Positions 1-8,554 of a stretch of DNA of 64,000 bases are shown here, one piece after another; positions within the stretch are counted from its first letter, which is position 1; the number at the start of each line of letters is the position of its first letter. The notes beneath the pieces were generated by a model. It saw only the letters and a program-made list of their open reading frames with translations. It was not told the DNA's origin and searched no databases. This stretch comes from Actinocatenispora sera. Lineage in GTDB: Bacteria > Actinomycetota > Actinomycetes > Mycobacteriales > Micromonosporaceae. The stretch spans positions 5,022,001 to 5,086,000 of the forward strand of contig NZ_AP023354.1 of assembly GCF_018324685.1 (NCBI RefSeq), written 5' to 3'. A program made the position numbers and the translations under genes.

Positions 1-1
1 G

Positions 2-379
2 ACGATGTCCGCGGTGGCCGGCAGCGTGTACGGGGACCTCACCGGCTTCGCCCGGCAGTACGCGCCGGACGGGCTGCTGGTGTACGTCGAAGCGGTCGAG
101 GACAACGCGTTCTCGATCGCCCGGCAGTTGCACGGGATGCGGCTGTCCGGCTTCTTCGACGCCGCCAACGCCGTGCTGGTCGGCCGGACCCGCGCGCCGG
201 ATGCACCGGGCTTCAGCCAGGGCGACGCGGTGCTCGATGCGCTCGGCGGCCTGGGCGTACCGATCCTCGCCGACGTCGAGTGCGGCCACGTGGCGCCGTA
301 CCTGCCGCTGGTCAACGGCGCCCGGGCCACCGTGCGGTACGCCGCCGGCAGCGGCCGGATCGAGCAGACCCTGGATTGA
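2..379 (+). CDS. LD-carboxypeptidase (peptidase S66), C-terminal part
   Basis: The gene enters from the left edge; only the last 125 codons are visible, so no start is claimed. S66 peptidases (LdcA, MccF) cleave an L-D peptide bond, either in cytoplasmic murein tetrapeptide recycling or in detoxifying microcin-like peptides. The visible part has the family's C-terminal pattern: a helix with E-D-N-A, a hydrophobic strand ending VLVGR, and the segment ILADVECGHVAPYLPLVNG. The GH in that segment is the expected catalytic histidine, followed by the usual proline/glycine loop. The Ser and Glu of the triad would lie upstream of the window. The family assignment is fairly secure; which substrate it uses is not. 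Confidence 0.72.
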   Translation, partial: TMSAVAGSVYGDLTGFARQYAPDGLLVYVEAVEDNAFSIARQLHGMRLSGFFDAANAVLVGRTRAPDAPGFSQGDAVLDALGGLGVPILADVECGHVAPYLPLVNGARATVRYAAGSGRIEQTLD

Positions 380-491
380 GACCGCGGTCCCGCGCACCGA
401 CATGCGGCGCGGCCCCAACGATCCAGGGGCCGACCGGTGGCACACCGGTCGGGCTACCGCGGCGACGAGGCCGCCGGTGCCTGCGGAGCCG

Positions 492-2603
492 TCAGTCGCC
501 GGTGAGCCTGGCCGGTGGGGCGGGCAGTTCGGTCGAGGTGGTGCCCCGCAGGGCGGTACGCATGGTCTGCGCCACCGCCCGGTCGACCGCGGCGGACACG
601 CCGGAGCCGACGTAGTCGGACGGGTCGGACGGGTTCGCGGCGATGCCGGCGGCCGCGATCTGCGGGGTGAACCCGACGAACGTCTCCGTGGCGTTGTTCT
701 CCGAGGAGCCGGTCTTGCCGCCGACCGAGCGGCCGGACAGGATGCTGCCCACCTCGGTCGCGGTACCGCCGTCGCAGTGGCCGCCGGCCGCCTGCTGGCC
801 GACCGGGCAGCGCGCCGCGTCGGCCGCGGCCGCGGCGACCCCCTTGCTCACCGCCCGGTGGCAGTCCGGTCCACCGGCGGAGACCCTGTCGCCGTGCGCG
901 TCGGTGATCGAGACGATCGGCGTCGGCGCGCAGTACTTCCCCTGCGCGGCAACGGTCGCGTACGCGTTGGCCAGGTCCAGCGGGGTGGTGTCCGCGACGC
1001 CGAGGGTGAACGAGCCCCACGAGTCGGCCTCGTGCGCGGCCCGCTGGGCGTCGGAGTCGGCGCGGAAGGTGATGCCGAGCTTCTTCGCCATCGCCACCGC
1101 CTTGTCGGCCCCGATCTGTTCCTCCAGCCAGACGAAGTAGGTGTTGACCGACCGGCCGAAGCCGGTCCACATGGTGCGGTAGCCGTCCATCCAGGACGGG
1201 TTGTCGTTGCCCGGGCAGTAGTAGCCGCCGCAGCTCGCCGGCCCCGAGTCCGGCCACTTCGTCTGCAGCCGGCCGGGCGCGTCGAACCCGGTGGACAGCG
1301 GCTTGCCCGCGCTCAGCGCCGCCAGCATGGTGAACATCTTGAACGTCGACCCGGCCTGGTACCCGTCGACGCCACCGCCGCCGGCGATCAGCTGCGCCGT
1401 GGTGTTCGGGTACCCGTTCTGGCCGTCCGGGTTCTTCGCCAGGCTGAAGTGCCGGTTGACCGCGAGCGCGCTGACCTTCCCGGTACCGGGCTGCACGACC
1501 GCGATCGGCAGCGCGCGGGCGTTGTCGTAGTCGTACACCGACAGCGACTGGTCCAGCGCCTCGCGCTGGGTGTCTGGGTCCAGCGAGGTGACGATCTTGT
1601 ACCCGCCCTGCCGGAGCGCCTGCTCGCGCTGGGCGACGGTCCGGCCGAACGCGGGCTGCGCGTCCCACCACTGCTTGACGTAGTCGCAGAAGAACCCCCA
1701 GTCGTTGTGGTTCGCCGGCACCGACACGCAGTCGTTCGGCGTGGCACTGGGGTTCAGCGCGAGCGGCGACGCCTTCGCCTTCCGCGCCTGGCCGCGGGTG
1801 ATGTCGCCGGCCTTGGCCATCGAGTCGAGCACGTAGCTGCGACGTTGCAGCGCGGCCTTGCGGTCGCCGGTGACCGGGTTGTCGGCGTCGGGCGACTGCA
1901 CCAGCCCGGCGAGCAGCGCCGCCTGCCGCAGCGTGAGCCGGTTCGGCGGTACCGAGAAGTAGGTGCGGCTGGCCGCGTAGATGCCGTACGCGCCGTGGCC
2001 GAAGTAGGCGATGTTGAGGTAGCGGCGCAGGATCTCGTCCTTGGACAGCCGCTGCTCCAGCGCCGTCGCGTACTGCATCTCCTGGATCTTGCGGCCGACG
2101 GTGTCCTTGGTGGCGTCGGCGCGCTCCTGCGGGGTCAGGCTCGGATCGGTCTTGAGCACGTTGCGCACGTACTGCATGGTCAGCGTGGAGGCGCCCTGGC
2201 TGACCGCGCCGGACGAGCCGTTCGCCACCAGCGCCCGCAGCACGCCGCGGGGATCGACCCCGCCGTGCTGGTAGAACCGGGTGTCCTCGGCGGCCACGAT
2301 CGCCTTGCGCATCACCGGCGCGATCGCCGACAGCGACACCGCCTTGCGGTTCTCGTCGTAGAAGGTGGTGATCAGCGTCGTGCCGTCGTTGGCGTAGAGG
2401 TAGGACGCCTGGAGGGTGGGCGGTGACTTGAGCGCGGCGGGCAGGTCGTCCCAGGAGCCGCCCGCGGCACGCAGCGCGAGGCCGGACAGCGCGCTGGCCG
2501 GGAACGCCACCGCCGCGACGACCAGGCCGGCCGCCACGCCGCACAGCAGCAGGGTCATCAGGCTGGTCAGGCCGGACCGTCGTGCCGTGCTCGGCATCGC
2601 CAC
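492..2603 (-). CDS. Class A penicillin-binding protein (transglycosylase/transpeptidase)
   Basis: A 703-residue bifunctional peptidoglycan synthase that polymerises lipid II and cross-links glycan strands at the outer membrane face. It has one N-terminal membrane anchor (about residues 14-45). The GT51 domain carries EDTRFYQHGG near 106 with the catalytic Glu, QGASTLTMQ near 137, and the KDEILRRYLN helix. The transpeptidase domain has the SxxK motif STFK near 418, a SVN motif near 470, and KTGSSE near 628. All active-site motifs are intact. The start has a strong ribosome site (GGAGGTGG) 5-6 bases upstream. It is transcribed alone and diverges from the exported glycosidase at 2900. The C-terminus ends soon after the transpeptidase domain, without PASTA repeats. 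Confidence 0.95.
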   Translation of the reverse strand: MAMPSTARRSGLTSLMTLLLCGVAAGLVVAAVAFPASALSGLALRAAGGSWDDLPAALKSPPTLQASYLYANDGTTLITTFYDENRKAVSLSAIAPVMRKAIVAAEDTRFYQHGGVDPRGVLRALVANGSSGAVSQGASTLTMQYVRNVLKTDPSLTPQERADATKDTVGRKIQEMQYATALEQRLSKDEILRRYLNIAYFGHGAYGIYAASRTYFSVPPNRLTLRQAALLAGLVQSPDADNPVTGDRKAALQRRSYVLDSMAKAGDITRGQARKAKASPLALNPSATPNDCVSVPANHNDWGFFCDYVKQWWDAQPAFGRTVAQREQALRQGGYKIVTSLDPDTQREALDQSLSVYDYDNARALPIAVVQPGTGKVSALAVNRHFSLAKNPDGQNGYPNTTAQLIAGGGGVDGYQAGSTFKMFTMLAALSAGKPLSTGFDAPGRLQTKWPDSGPASCGGYYCPGNDNPSWMDGYRTMWTGFGRSVNTYFVWLEEQIGADKAVAMAKKLGITFRADSDAQRAAHEADSWGSFTLGVADTTPLDLANAYATVAAQGKYCAPTPIVSITDAHGDRVSAGGPDCHRAVSKGVAAAAADAARCPVGQQAAGGHCDGGTATEVGSILSGRSVGGKTGSSENNATETFVGFTPQIAAAGIAANPSDPSDYVGSGVSAAVDRAVAQTMRTALRGTTSTELPAPPARLTGD

Positions 2604-2899
2604 CTCCGTCGCATCGCGCGTACCTCCCGCAACCCTCTGCCGGCCGCGCCGCCGGCGGCCAGTACTTCACCGGATCGGGAGCTGATTCACTGCCCGGTAC
2701 CGGCCAGTACTCAGTAACCGGCCCGGCACGGCCGGTTTAGCCGACTCACCCGATTCACCCTCCTGAACCGGTTATGCCGGGCTTGGGGCGTGCCGGACCC
2801 GACCCGTTCGGTGTCGAGCCGTGCGGATCGTTGCGTTCCGGGCCGCCGGGCGTGAAACTTCCTTACGAACGTCACCTCAAGGCTTGAAGGGAACTTCAG

Positions 2900-4525
2900 A
2901 TGCCCCCGTCAGGTCCCGACCTGCCCGAGCGGTTGCTCGGCACCCCGCTGACCCGCCGCCGGCTCGGTACGCTCGCCGCCGGCACCGCCCTCGCCGCCGG
3001 CGTCGCCGCCATCCCCGGCATGCTGCTGCCCACCGCCGCCCGGGCCCAACCGCCCGCCCCGGCCGGCGCCACCGTCGACCCCGACGCGCCGCTGCGGCAG
3101 CTGCGCGCGATGTGGATCGCCAGCGTCGTCAACATCGACTGGCCGTCCGCGACCGGGCTGCCCGCCGCCGAACAACGCGCCCAGCTCACCGCCTGGTTCG
3201 ACCTCGCCGTACGGCTGCGCTTCAACGCGGTGGTGCTGCAGGTGCGGCCGACCGCCGACGCGTTCTGGCCCTCCCCGTACGAACCGTGGTCGCAGTACCT
3301 GACCGGCGCCCAGGGCGTCGACCCCGGCTACGACCCGCTGGCGTTCGCGGTCGAGGAGGCACACAAGCGCAACCTGCAGCTGCACGCCTGGTTCAACCCG
3401 TACCGGGTGAGCATGCAGACCGACCCGAGCAAGCTGGTGGAGTCGCATCCGGCCCGCCGCCACCCGGACTGGGTCTTCGCCTACGGCCCCAAGCTCTACT
3501 ACAACCCCGGCATCCCCGAGGTACGGCGGTTCGTCGAGGACGCGATCCTCGACGCGCTGCGCTACGACATCGACGCCGTGCACTTCGACGACTACTTCTA
3601 CCCGTACCCGGTGGCCGGGCAGGAGCTGCCGGACGCCGACACGTTCGCCACCTACGGCGCGGGCTTCGACGACATCGGCGACTGGCGCCGGCACAACATC
3701 GACCTGCTGATCAGCGAGATGTACCAGCGCATCCACGCCCGCAAGCCGCACGTGCAGTTCGGGGTGAGCCCGTTCGGCATCTGGCGCAACGCCGCCAGCG
3801 ACCCGGCCGGCTCGGACACCGGCGGCACCGAGTCGTACAACGCCAACTACGCCGACACCCGCAAGTGGGTCAAGCAGGGCTGGCTGGACTACATCAACCC
3901 GCAGATCTACTGGAACATCGGGCTGGCGGTCGCCGACTACGCGAAGCTCACCCCGTGGTGGGCCGAACAGGTGCGCGACACCCCGGTCAAGCTCTACATC
4001 GGCGAGGCGACCTACAAGGTCGGCGCCGCCGGTCAGCCGGCCGCCTGGCAGGACCAGGCCGAGCTGTCCCGCCACCTCGACCTCGACGCGCAGTACCCGG
4101 AGGTGGCCGGAAACGTCTACTTCTCCGCGACCGAGGTGCGTGCCGACACGCTCGGCGCGACCAGCCGGCTGGTCGCCGACCACTACCAGCACCCGGCGCT
4201 GCCGCCGGCGATGCCGCGGCTGGACCCGCGCGCGCCGGGACGCCCGCAGCTGACCCACGCGGTACGCACCGGCGACGGGGTGAGCCTGCGGTTCCACCCG
4301 ACCGGGTCGCTGCGCCCCATCAGCTACGCGATCTTCCGGTTCGACGGCCGCGGTGCGCGACCGGTCGTCGACGCCGGCAACCTGATCGCGACGGTACGGG
4401 CCACCGGGCACGCGCAGCGCTGGACCGACACCACCGCCGGTACCGGCACGCACAGCTACGCGGTACTGGCACTGAGCCCCACCGAGGTGGCGAGCCCGCT
4501 GTCCGCCACCCGTACGGTGCACTGA
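2900..4525 (+). CDS. Tat-exported glycosyl hydrolase-like 10 (GHL10) protein
   Basis: A 541-residue protein of the GHL10/DUF187 family (YngK-like), predicted TIM-barrel glycosidases whose substrate is usually a cell-wall or extracellular glycan. The N-terminus is a twin-arginine signal (TRRRLGTLAAG, then a hydrophobic run to about residue 45, cleavage near ARAQ). The barrel starts at LRAMWIASVVNIDW and includes FNAVVLQVRPTADAFWPS, LHAWFNPYRVS and DYINPQIYWNIG; these aromatic and acidic strand ends are typical. A fibronectin-like or beta-rich tail follows from about residue 440. The start codon directly follows a small hairpin that holds the purine-rich ribosome site. It stands alone between a divergent PBP and the sigma factor unit. 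Confidence 0.85.
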   Translation: MPPSGPDLPERLLGTPLTRRRLGTLAAGTALAAGVAAIPGMLLPTAARAQPPAPAGATVDPDAPLRQLRAMWIASVVNIDWPSATGLPAAEQRAQLTAWFDLAVRLRFNAVVLQVRPTADAFWPSPYEPWSQYLTGAQGVDPGYDPLAFAVEEAHKRNLQLHAWFNPYRVSMQTDPSKLVESHPARRHPDWVFAYGPKLYYNPGIPEVRRFVEDAILDALRYDIDAVHFDDYFYPYPVAGQELPDADTFATYGAGFDDIGDWRRHNIDLLISEMYQRIHARKPHVQFGVSPFGIWRNAASDPAGSDTGGTESYNANYADTRKWVKQGWLDYINPQIYWNIGLAVADYAKLTPWWAEQVRDTPVKLYIGEATYKVGAAGQPAAWQDQAELSRHLDLDAQYPEVAGNVYFSATEVRADTLGATSRLVADHYQHPALPPAMPRLDPRAPGRPQLTHAVRTGDGVSLRFHPTGSLRPISYAIFRFDGRGARPVVDAGNLIATVRATGHAQRWTDTTAGTGTHSYAVLALSPTEVASPLSATRTVH

Positions 4526-4540
4526 CACCGAGGTCGAACG

Positions 4541-4574
4541 ACTGCCGGGGCGGCCACCAAGCCACCCCGGCAGT
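4541..4574 (+). terminator. Hairpin terminator after the GHL10 gene
   Basis: Perfect 10-bp arms ACTGCCGGGG and CCCCGGCAGT are separated by 14 bases and begin 15 bases after the stop codon. There is no U-tract, as is usual in such GC-rich genomes, so the function is inferred from stem strength and position. Confidence 0.6.
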
Positions 4575-4668
4575 GTCGTACCCGGCCAATCCCGGCAGTC
4601 CGGCTGGCGATTCTGGCCCGGCCGGTCGAGCGCGCAGCATCGAGCTTGGCGTTTTTTCGGCCCGACGA

Positions 4669-4703
4669 TGACAACCCGCGGCGCGGGCCGGCCCGTGTCT
4701 AAC
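4669..4703 (+). promoter_or_regulatory. Putative ECF-type (autoregulatory) promoter
   Basis: TGACAACC, 17 bases, then CGTGTCTAAC, ending about 30 bases before the sigma factor start. An AAC-containing -35 and a CGTC/CGTGTC-like -10 at this spacing resemble ECF sigma promoters, so autoregulation is plausible. The -10 region also lies in an inverted repeat (GCCCGTGT...ACACGGGC, 4691-4712). Confidence 0.4.
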
Positions 4704-4732
4704 CCACACGGGCACGGAGGGAGCACCGCCGG

Positions 4733-5239
4733 ATGGGCCGACGCGACGACGCGTTCACCGCGTACTACCAGGCGCGCGCGGCGTCGATGCGGCGCACCGC
4801 GTACCTGCTGTGCGGCGACTGGCACACCGCCGAGGACCTGGTCCAGACCGCGTACACGAAGCTCTACCTCGCCTGGCACCGGGTGTCGGCGCACGACCGG
4901 CTCGACCAGTACGTGCGGCGCATCGTGGTGCGCTCCTTCCTGGACGAGAAGCGCCGCGGGTCGCGCCGCGAGTACCCGACCGACGCGGTACCCGACGTCG
5001 CGATCGACGCCTCCGCGCCGGAGGAGCGGATGGTGCTCGCGGCGGCGCTCGGCCGGGTGGCGAGCCGGCAGCGGGCCGTGCTGGTGCTGCGGTTCTGGGA
5101 GGACCTGTCGGTGGCGGAGACCGCCGAGCTGCTCGGTATCACCGAGGGCACGGTGAAGAGCCACACCGCACGCGGGCTGGAGACCCTGCGCCGGGCGCTG
5201 CCCGAGCGCTACTCGATCGGCGCGGGAGATCCGGCATGA
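4733..5239 (+). CDS. SigE-family ECF RNA polymerase sigma factor
   Basis: A 168-residue group 4 sigma factor with only regions 2 and 4. Region 2 (about residues 8-75) contains FTAYYQARAASMRRTAYLLC, which fits the SigE-family start, and the EDLVQTAYTKLYLAW -10-binding helix. Region 4 (about 110-160) has the helix-turn-helix LSVAETAELLGITEGTVKSH. The start is supported by a GGAGGGAG ribosome site. The downstream gene overlaps by the ATGA junction, and its single membrane segment suggests an anti-sigma or sensor partner. An ECF-like promoter upstream suggests positive autoregulation. The adjoining LCP genes make a cell-envelope regulon likely, but this is inference. Confidence 0.9.
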   Translation: MGRRDDAFTAYYQARAASMRRTAYLLCGDWHTAEDLVQTAYTKLYLAWHRVSAHDRLDQYVRRIVVRSFLDEKRRGSRREYPTDAVPDVAIDASAPEERMVLAAALGRVASRQRAVLVLRFWEDLSVAETAELLGITEGTVKSHTARGLETLRRALPERYSIGAGDPA

Positions 5240-6075
5240 CCGACCACGAGGTCACCGACCTGTTCCAGCGGGCACTCGACACGCCCGAGCCACCGCTGCC
5301 CGATGTCAGCCGGGTGCTGACGGCCGGACGCGCCGCCCGGCGTCGCCGCACGGTCGGTGCGTCCGCCACCGCGCTGGCCGCCGTGCTGCTGGCCGCAGCC
5401 GGTACCGCCGGTGCCACCGGCCTGCTGTCCGCCGAACCGTCCGTGCCGCCGCAGCGCGGCATCGCCCGCGGGTACACGCCGCACCCGACGCCGAACGTGA
5501 CGCACTTCCTGCCGTCCCGCCGACCGAACACGGCGGGGCCGGATCTGCTCTCCCGCGCCGCCCAGCTGCTCGACACCCTGACCCACGCCGTACCGCCGGG
5601 CTACACCGTGCCGAAGACGGATCTGGTGCGGTACGGGGGGTTCGGCTACGAGGTGCGCGGCTACACCGCCCCGGCCGGGCCCGCGCGGGCGGACGGGCGC
5701 TGGCGGATCGACGCGCACACCGACATCTACCGCGACGGCCGGGCCGGCTCGCTGTGGGTGACCTGGACGAACGGAGTGCGGTACCCGCCCGCTGGCTCGG
5801 CGTGCGACGCGACGATCCCGCTGCGGCACACCGGTACGGCAACGCGGTGCTCGATGACGTCGGTGCGCGGCGTGGCGGTCCGGCTGGACGTGCAGGACCT
5901 GCCCGACGGCAGCACCGTGCGGTACGCGACCGCGTTCGATGCCGGCCACTGGGTCACGGTCAGCGCCGACCAGCAAGGCGTCCACCCGGGGAAGGCTCCG
6001 CTGCCGGCGCCGCCGATGTCCGGCACCGACCTGGCCCGGCTGGTGACCGGGCCGAGTCTGGTCAGCGGTGACTGA
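5236..6075 (+). CDS. Membrane-anchored partner of the ECF sigma factor (putative anti-sigma)
   Basis: A 279-residue protein translated from an ATG that overlaps the sigma gene's stop (ATGA). About 40 N-terminal residues (MTDHEVTDLFQRALDTPEPP) precede RAARRRRTVG, one membrane span at about residues 40-65, and a roughly 210-residue extracytoplasmic part with no clear domain. This architecture and coupling are usual for proteins linked to SigE-family sigma factors in actinomycetes. No zinc-binding anti-sigma motif (HxxxCxxC) is present, so it is not a ZAS-type anti-sigma. The outer domain contains two cysteines about 17 residues apart (CDAT and CSMT) that could form a disulfide. The role is inferred from position. 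Confidence 0.6.
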   Translation: MTDHEVTDLFQRALDTPEPPLPDVSRVLTAGRAARRRRTVGASATALAAVLLAAAGTAGATGLLSAEPSVPPQRGIARGYTPHPTPNVTHFLPSRRPNTAGPDLLSRAAQLLDTLTHAVPPGYTVPKTDLVRYGGFGYEVRGYTAPAGPARADGRWRIDAHTDIYRDGRAGSLWVTWTNGVRYPPAGSACDATIPLRHTGTATRCSMTSVRGVAVRLDVQDLPDGSTVRYATAFDAGHWVTVSADQQGVHPGKAPLPAPPMSGTDLARLVTGPSLVSGD

Positions 6076-6118
6076 CCTGCCCGCAGCCGTGCACACCCCT
6101 ACCGATCGAGGAGTCCCG

Positions 6119-7177
6119 ATGGCCAGCCGACGCCGCATCCGCAGCCCGTGGTGGGCCAGGCTCTGCCTGGTCGCCGGGATCATTCTGGTCCTGGTCAGCG
6201 GCGTGAGCTACGCCGGCACCGTGCTGGTGACCGACCGGGTCGACCGGGCCGTTCCGCAGGCGGACCTGCTCGGCGACCACCGCAGGCACACCCCGCACGG
6301 CAGCCGGGTCAGCGGGCCGCTGGACATCCTGTTGGCCGGATCGGACCTGCGGCGGTCGTGGCACCGCCACAAGACGGAAAACCCGCGGACCGACACCATC
6401 ATGTGGTTGCACGTGCCCGCGTCGCACGACCACGCCTACCTGCTGTCGATTCCGCGGGACCTGGAGGTACCGATCCCGTACGACGCGAAGACCGGCATGG
6501 GCGGCGTCAGCACCAAGGTCAACGCGGCGTTCGCGTGGGGCATGACCAGCGTCGACGACGTGACCGGTGGCATGCAGAACCTGCACGCCACGCTGCGGAA
6601 GCTGACCGGCGCGAGCTTCTCGATGGCGGCATTGGTGAACTGGGACGGGTTCAAGGCGATCGTGGCCGAACTCGGTGGTGTGACGCTGTGCGTGGACAGG
6701 ACGTTCACCTCGACCCAGCCCACAGTCGGCCACCACACCTTCCGGAAGGGCTGCCACCACTACGACGCCGACCTGGCGCTGGCCCTGGTCCGGGAACGGT
6801 ACGCCTACGCCGACTCCGACTACGGCCGGCAGCGGATGCAGCAGCAGTTCATCAAGCAGATCCTCAAGCGGGCGACCAGCGCGGGCGTGCTCACCGACCC
6901 CACCAAGATCAACAGAGTGATCGGCGCCGCCGGCAAGGCACTGACCACCGACCTCAACGGGTACAAGATGGTCGACCTGGTGCTGGCGCTACGCAAGATC
7001 AGCCCGGACAGCATCACCAGCCTGCAGATCGCCCACACCACGCTGCCCAACTACAACGAGAAGCTGGTCGAACCGATCGATGGTGAGCTGTTCCGGGCGA
7101 TGCGGACCGACAACATGGACGAGTTCGTGCCGACCCACCCGGAGCTGGTGGCACACGGCCGGGGGCTCGGCCGGTGA
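6119..7177 (+). CDS. LCP (LytR-CpsA-Psr) family ligase, copy 1
   Basis: A 352-residue LCP protein, a membrane-bound phosphotransferase that attaches lipid-linked glycopolymers to peptidoglycan. One N-terminal span (about residues 12-32) precedes the LCP domain, whose conserved residues are visible: AGSDLRR, PRTDTIMW, SIPRDLEV and the RERYAYADSDYGRQRMQQQF helix with the phosphate-binding arginines. An in-frame GTG at 6068 would overlap the preceding gene, but the ATG at 6119 has a GAGGAG site at good spacing and puts the basic residues directly before the membrane span, so it is preferred. It follows the sigma factor pair closely and is probably co-transcribed with it. It is the paralogue of the gene at 7409. 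Confidence 0.9.
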   Translation: MASRRRIRSPWWARLCLVAGIILVLVSGVSYAGTVLVTDRVDRAVPQADLLGDHRRHTPHGSRVSGPLDILLAGSDLRRSWHRHKTENPRTDTIMWLHVPASHDHAYLLSIPRDLEVPIPYDAKTGMGGVSTKVNAAFAWGMTSVDDVTGGMQNLHATLRKLTGASFSMAALVNWDGFKAIVAELGGVTLCVDRTFTSTQPTVGHHTFRKGCHHYDADLALALVRERYAYADSDYGRQRMQQQFIKQILKRATSAGVLTDPTKINRVIGAAGKALTTDLNGYKMVDLVLALRKISPDSITSLQIAHTTLPNYNEKLVEPIDGELFRAMRTDNMDEFVPTHPELVAHGRGLGR

Positions 7178-7408
7178 CTCCCTGTACCGTGCCGTCGGCG
7201 GTACCCGAACGGAGCGCAACCAGCGGCTCGCCACACGCGTGGTGTGCCGGGTCGCCCCGCGCGGCCGCCGATCCGTACGGCAAGGTAGGAGGCGAACAAA
7301 GCGGCACGTCCCGGAGACGGCGACAATGCCGCGTCGCGTGACAACGTGGTCACCCCCCGAAACACCTGACCACGACTCCCCCCACCGCGATGAACAAGGA
7401 GTGACCTG

Positions 7409-8482
7409 ATGAGCCGACGCCGCCGGAACCGCAGGCGCAGTCCCTGGTGGACGAAACTGTGCCTGATCGCCGGACTGGTACTGATGATCACCAGTACCGG
7501 CGTCTACGCGGGCACCGTCGCCGTGGCCGACAAGGTCAACAACTCGGTCGCCCAGGATGACCTGCTGGGCGACGGCGACAACCGCAACACCCAGCACGAC
7601 AGCCGGGTGACCGGACCGATCGACATGCTGATGGCCGGCTCGGACATGCGCAAGAGCTGGAAATCCTCCGGCGAGCTGCCCCGGACCGACTCGATCATGT
7701 GGCTGCACATCCCGGCCTCGCTCGACCACGCCTACCTGCTGTCGATCCCGCGGGATCTGGAGGTCACGATCCCGGTCGACAAGCGCACCGGCAAGGGCGG
7801 GGAGACCACCAAGATCAACGCCGCCTTCCCGAACGGGATGAAGGACGTCAACGACATCAAGGGCGGTATGCAGGAGCTGCACACCACGGTGCAGCAGCTC
7901 ACCGGCGCCCACTTCAACATGGCCGCGCTGGTCAACTGGGACGGGTTCAAGGCGATCGTGGCCGAACTCGGTGGCGTGACGCTGTGCGTGGACAAGACGT
8001 TCACCTCGACCCAGCCGTCACTGGGCCACCACACGTTCCAGAAAGGCTGCCATCACTACAACGCCGACCTGGCGCTCGCGCTGGTCCGCGAGCGGTACGC
8101 CTACTCCGACTCCGACTACGGCCGGCAGCGGATGCAGCAACAGTTCATCAAGCAGATCCTCAAGCGCGCCACCAGCGCCGGCGTGCTGACCAATCCCACC
8201 AAGATCAACAGCGTCATCGGCGCCGCCGGCAAGGCACTGACCACCGACCTCAACGGGTACAAGGTGGTCGACCTGGTGCTGGCACTCCGCAAGATCAGCC
8301 CGGACAAGATCACCACCCTGCAGATCGCACACACCACGCTGGCCGACGGCAACGAGGGCGTCGTCCAGCCGTTGGACGACCAGCTGTTCCAGGCGCTGCG
8401 CACCGACAAGGTGGACGACCTGCTGCTGTCGCACCCCGAGCTGGTCAGCAAGGGCGAGGGCACCGGCAAGTCGGCCGGCTGA
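7409..8482 (+). CDS. LCP (LytR-CpsA-Psr) family ligase, copy 2
   Basis: A 357-residue LCP protein with the same architecture as its upstream neighbour: basic N-terminus, one membrane span (about residues 13-33), then the LCP catalytic domain with AGSDMRK, PRTDSIMW, SIPRDLEV and SDYGRQRMQQQF. The start has a clear AAGGAG ribosome site. The two genes are nearly identical through the middle and C-terminal half, including perfect DNA blocks of more than 40 bases, and differ mainly at the N-terminus and in the loop at residues 120-150. The 231-base gap before it may hold its own promoter. An inverted repeat (GTGAC-N6-GTCAC, 7338-7353) lies in that gap. It ends at a long hairpin shared with the convergent importer gene. 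Confidence 0.9.
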   Translation: MSRRRRNRRRSPWWTKLCLIAGLVLMITSTGVYAGTVAVADKVNNSVAQDDLLGDGDNRNTQHDSRVTGPIDMLMAGSDMRKSWKSSGELPRTDSIMWLHIPASLDHAYLLSIPRDLEVTIPVDKRTGKGGETTKINAAFPNGMKDVNDIKGGMQELHTTVQQLTGAHFNMAALVNWDGFKAIVAELGGVTLCVDKTFTSTQPSLGHHTFQKGCHHYNADLALALVRERYAYSDSDYGRQRMQQQFIKQILKRATSAGVLTNPTKINSVIGAAGKALTTDLNGYKVVDLVLALRKISPDKITTLQIAHTTLADGNEGVVQPLDDQLFQALRTDKVDDLLLSHPELVSKGEGTGKSAG

Positions 8483-8490
8483 CCGGCCGC

Positions 8491-8545
8491 GGTGACCCGG
8501 CGGCGGCCACCCCGGTGGTACCGGAGTGGCCGCCGCCGGGTCACC
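8491..8545. terminator. Bidirectional hairpin terminator
   Basis: Perfect 20-bp arms (8491-8510 and 8526-8545) enclose a 15-base loop that itself holds a CCGGT/ACCGG stem. It fills the gap between the convergent LCP and substrate-binding genes and would stop transcription from both sides. Confidence 0.75.
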
Positions 8546-8554
8546 GGGCCGTCG

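Noticed and set aside
454-2670. Second long reverse-strand frame over the PBP gene and other frames such as 2909-5164
   Set aside because: Low-complexity Arg/Ala/Gly-rich translation and no domain; shadows of GC-rich genes.
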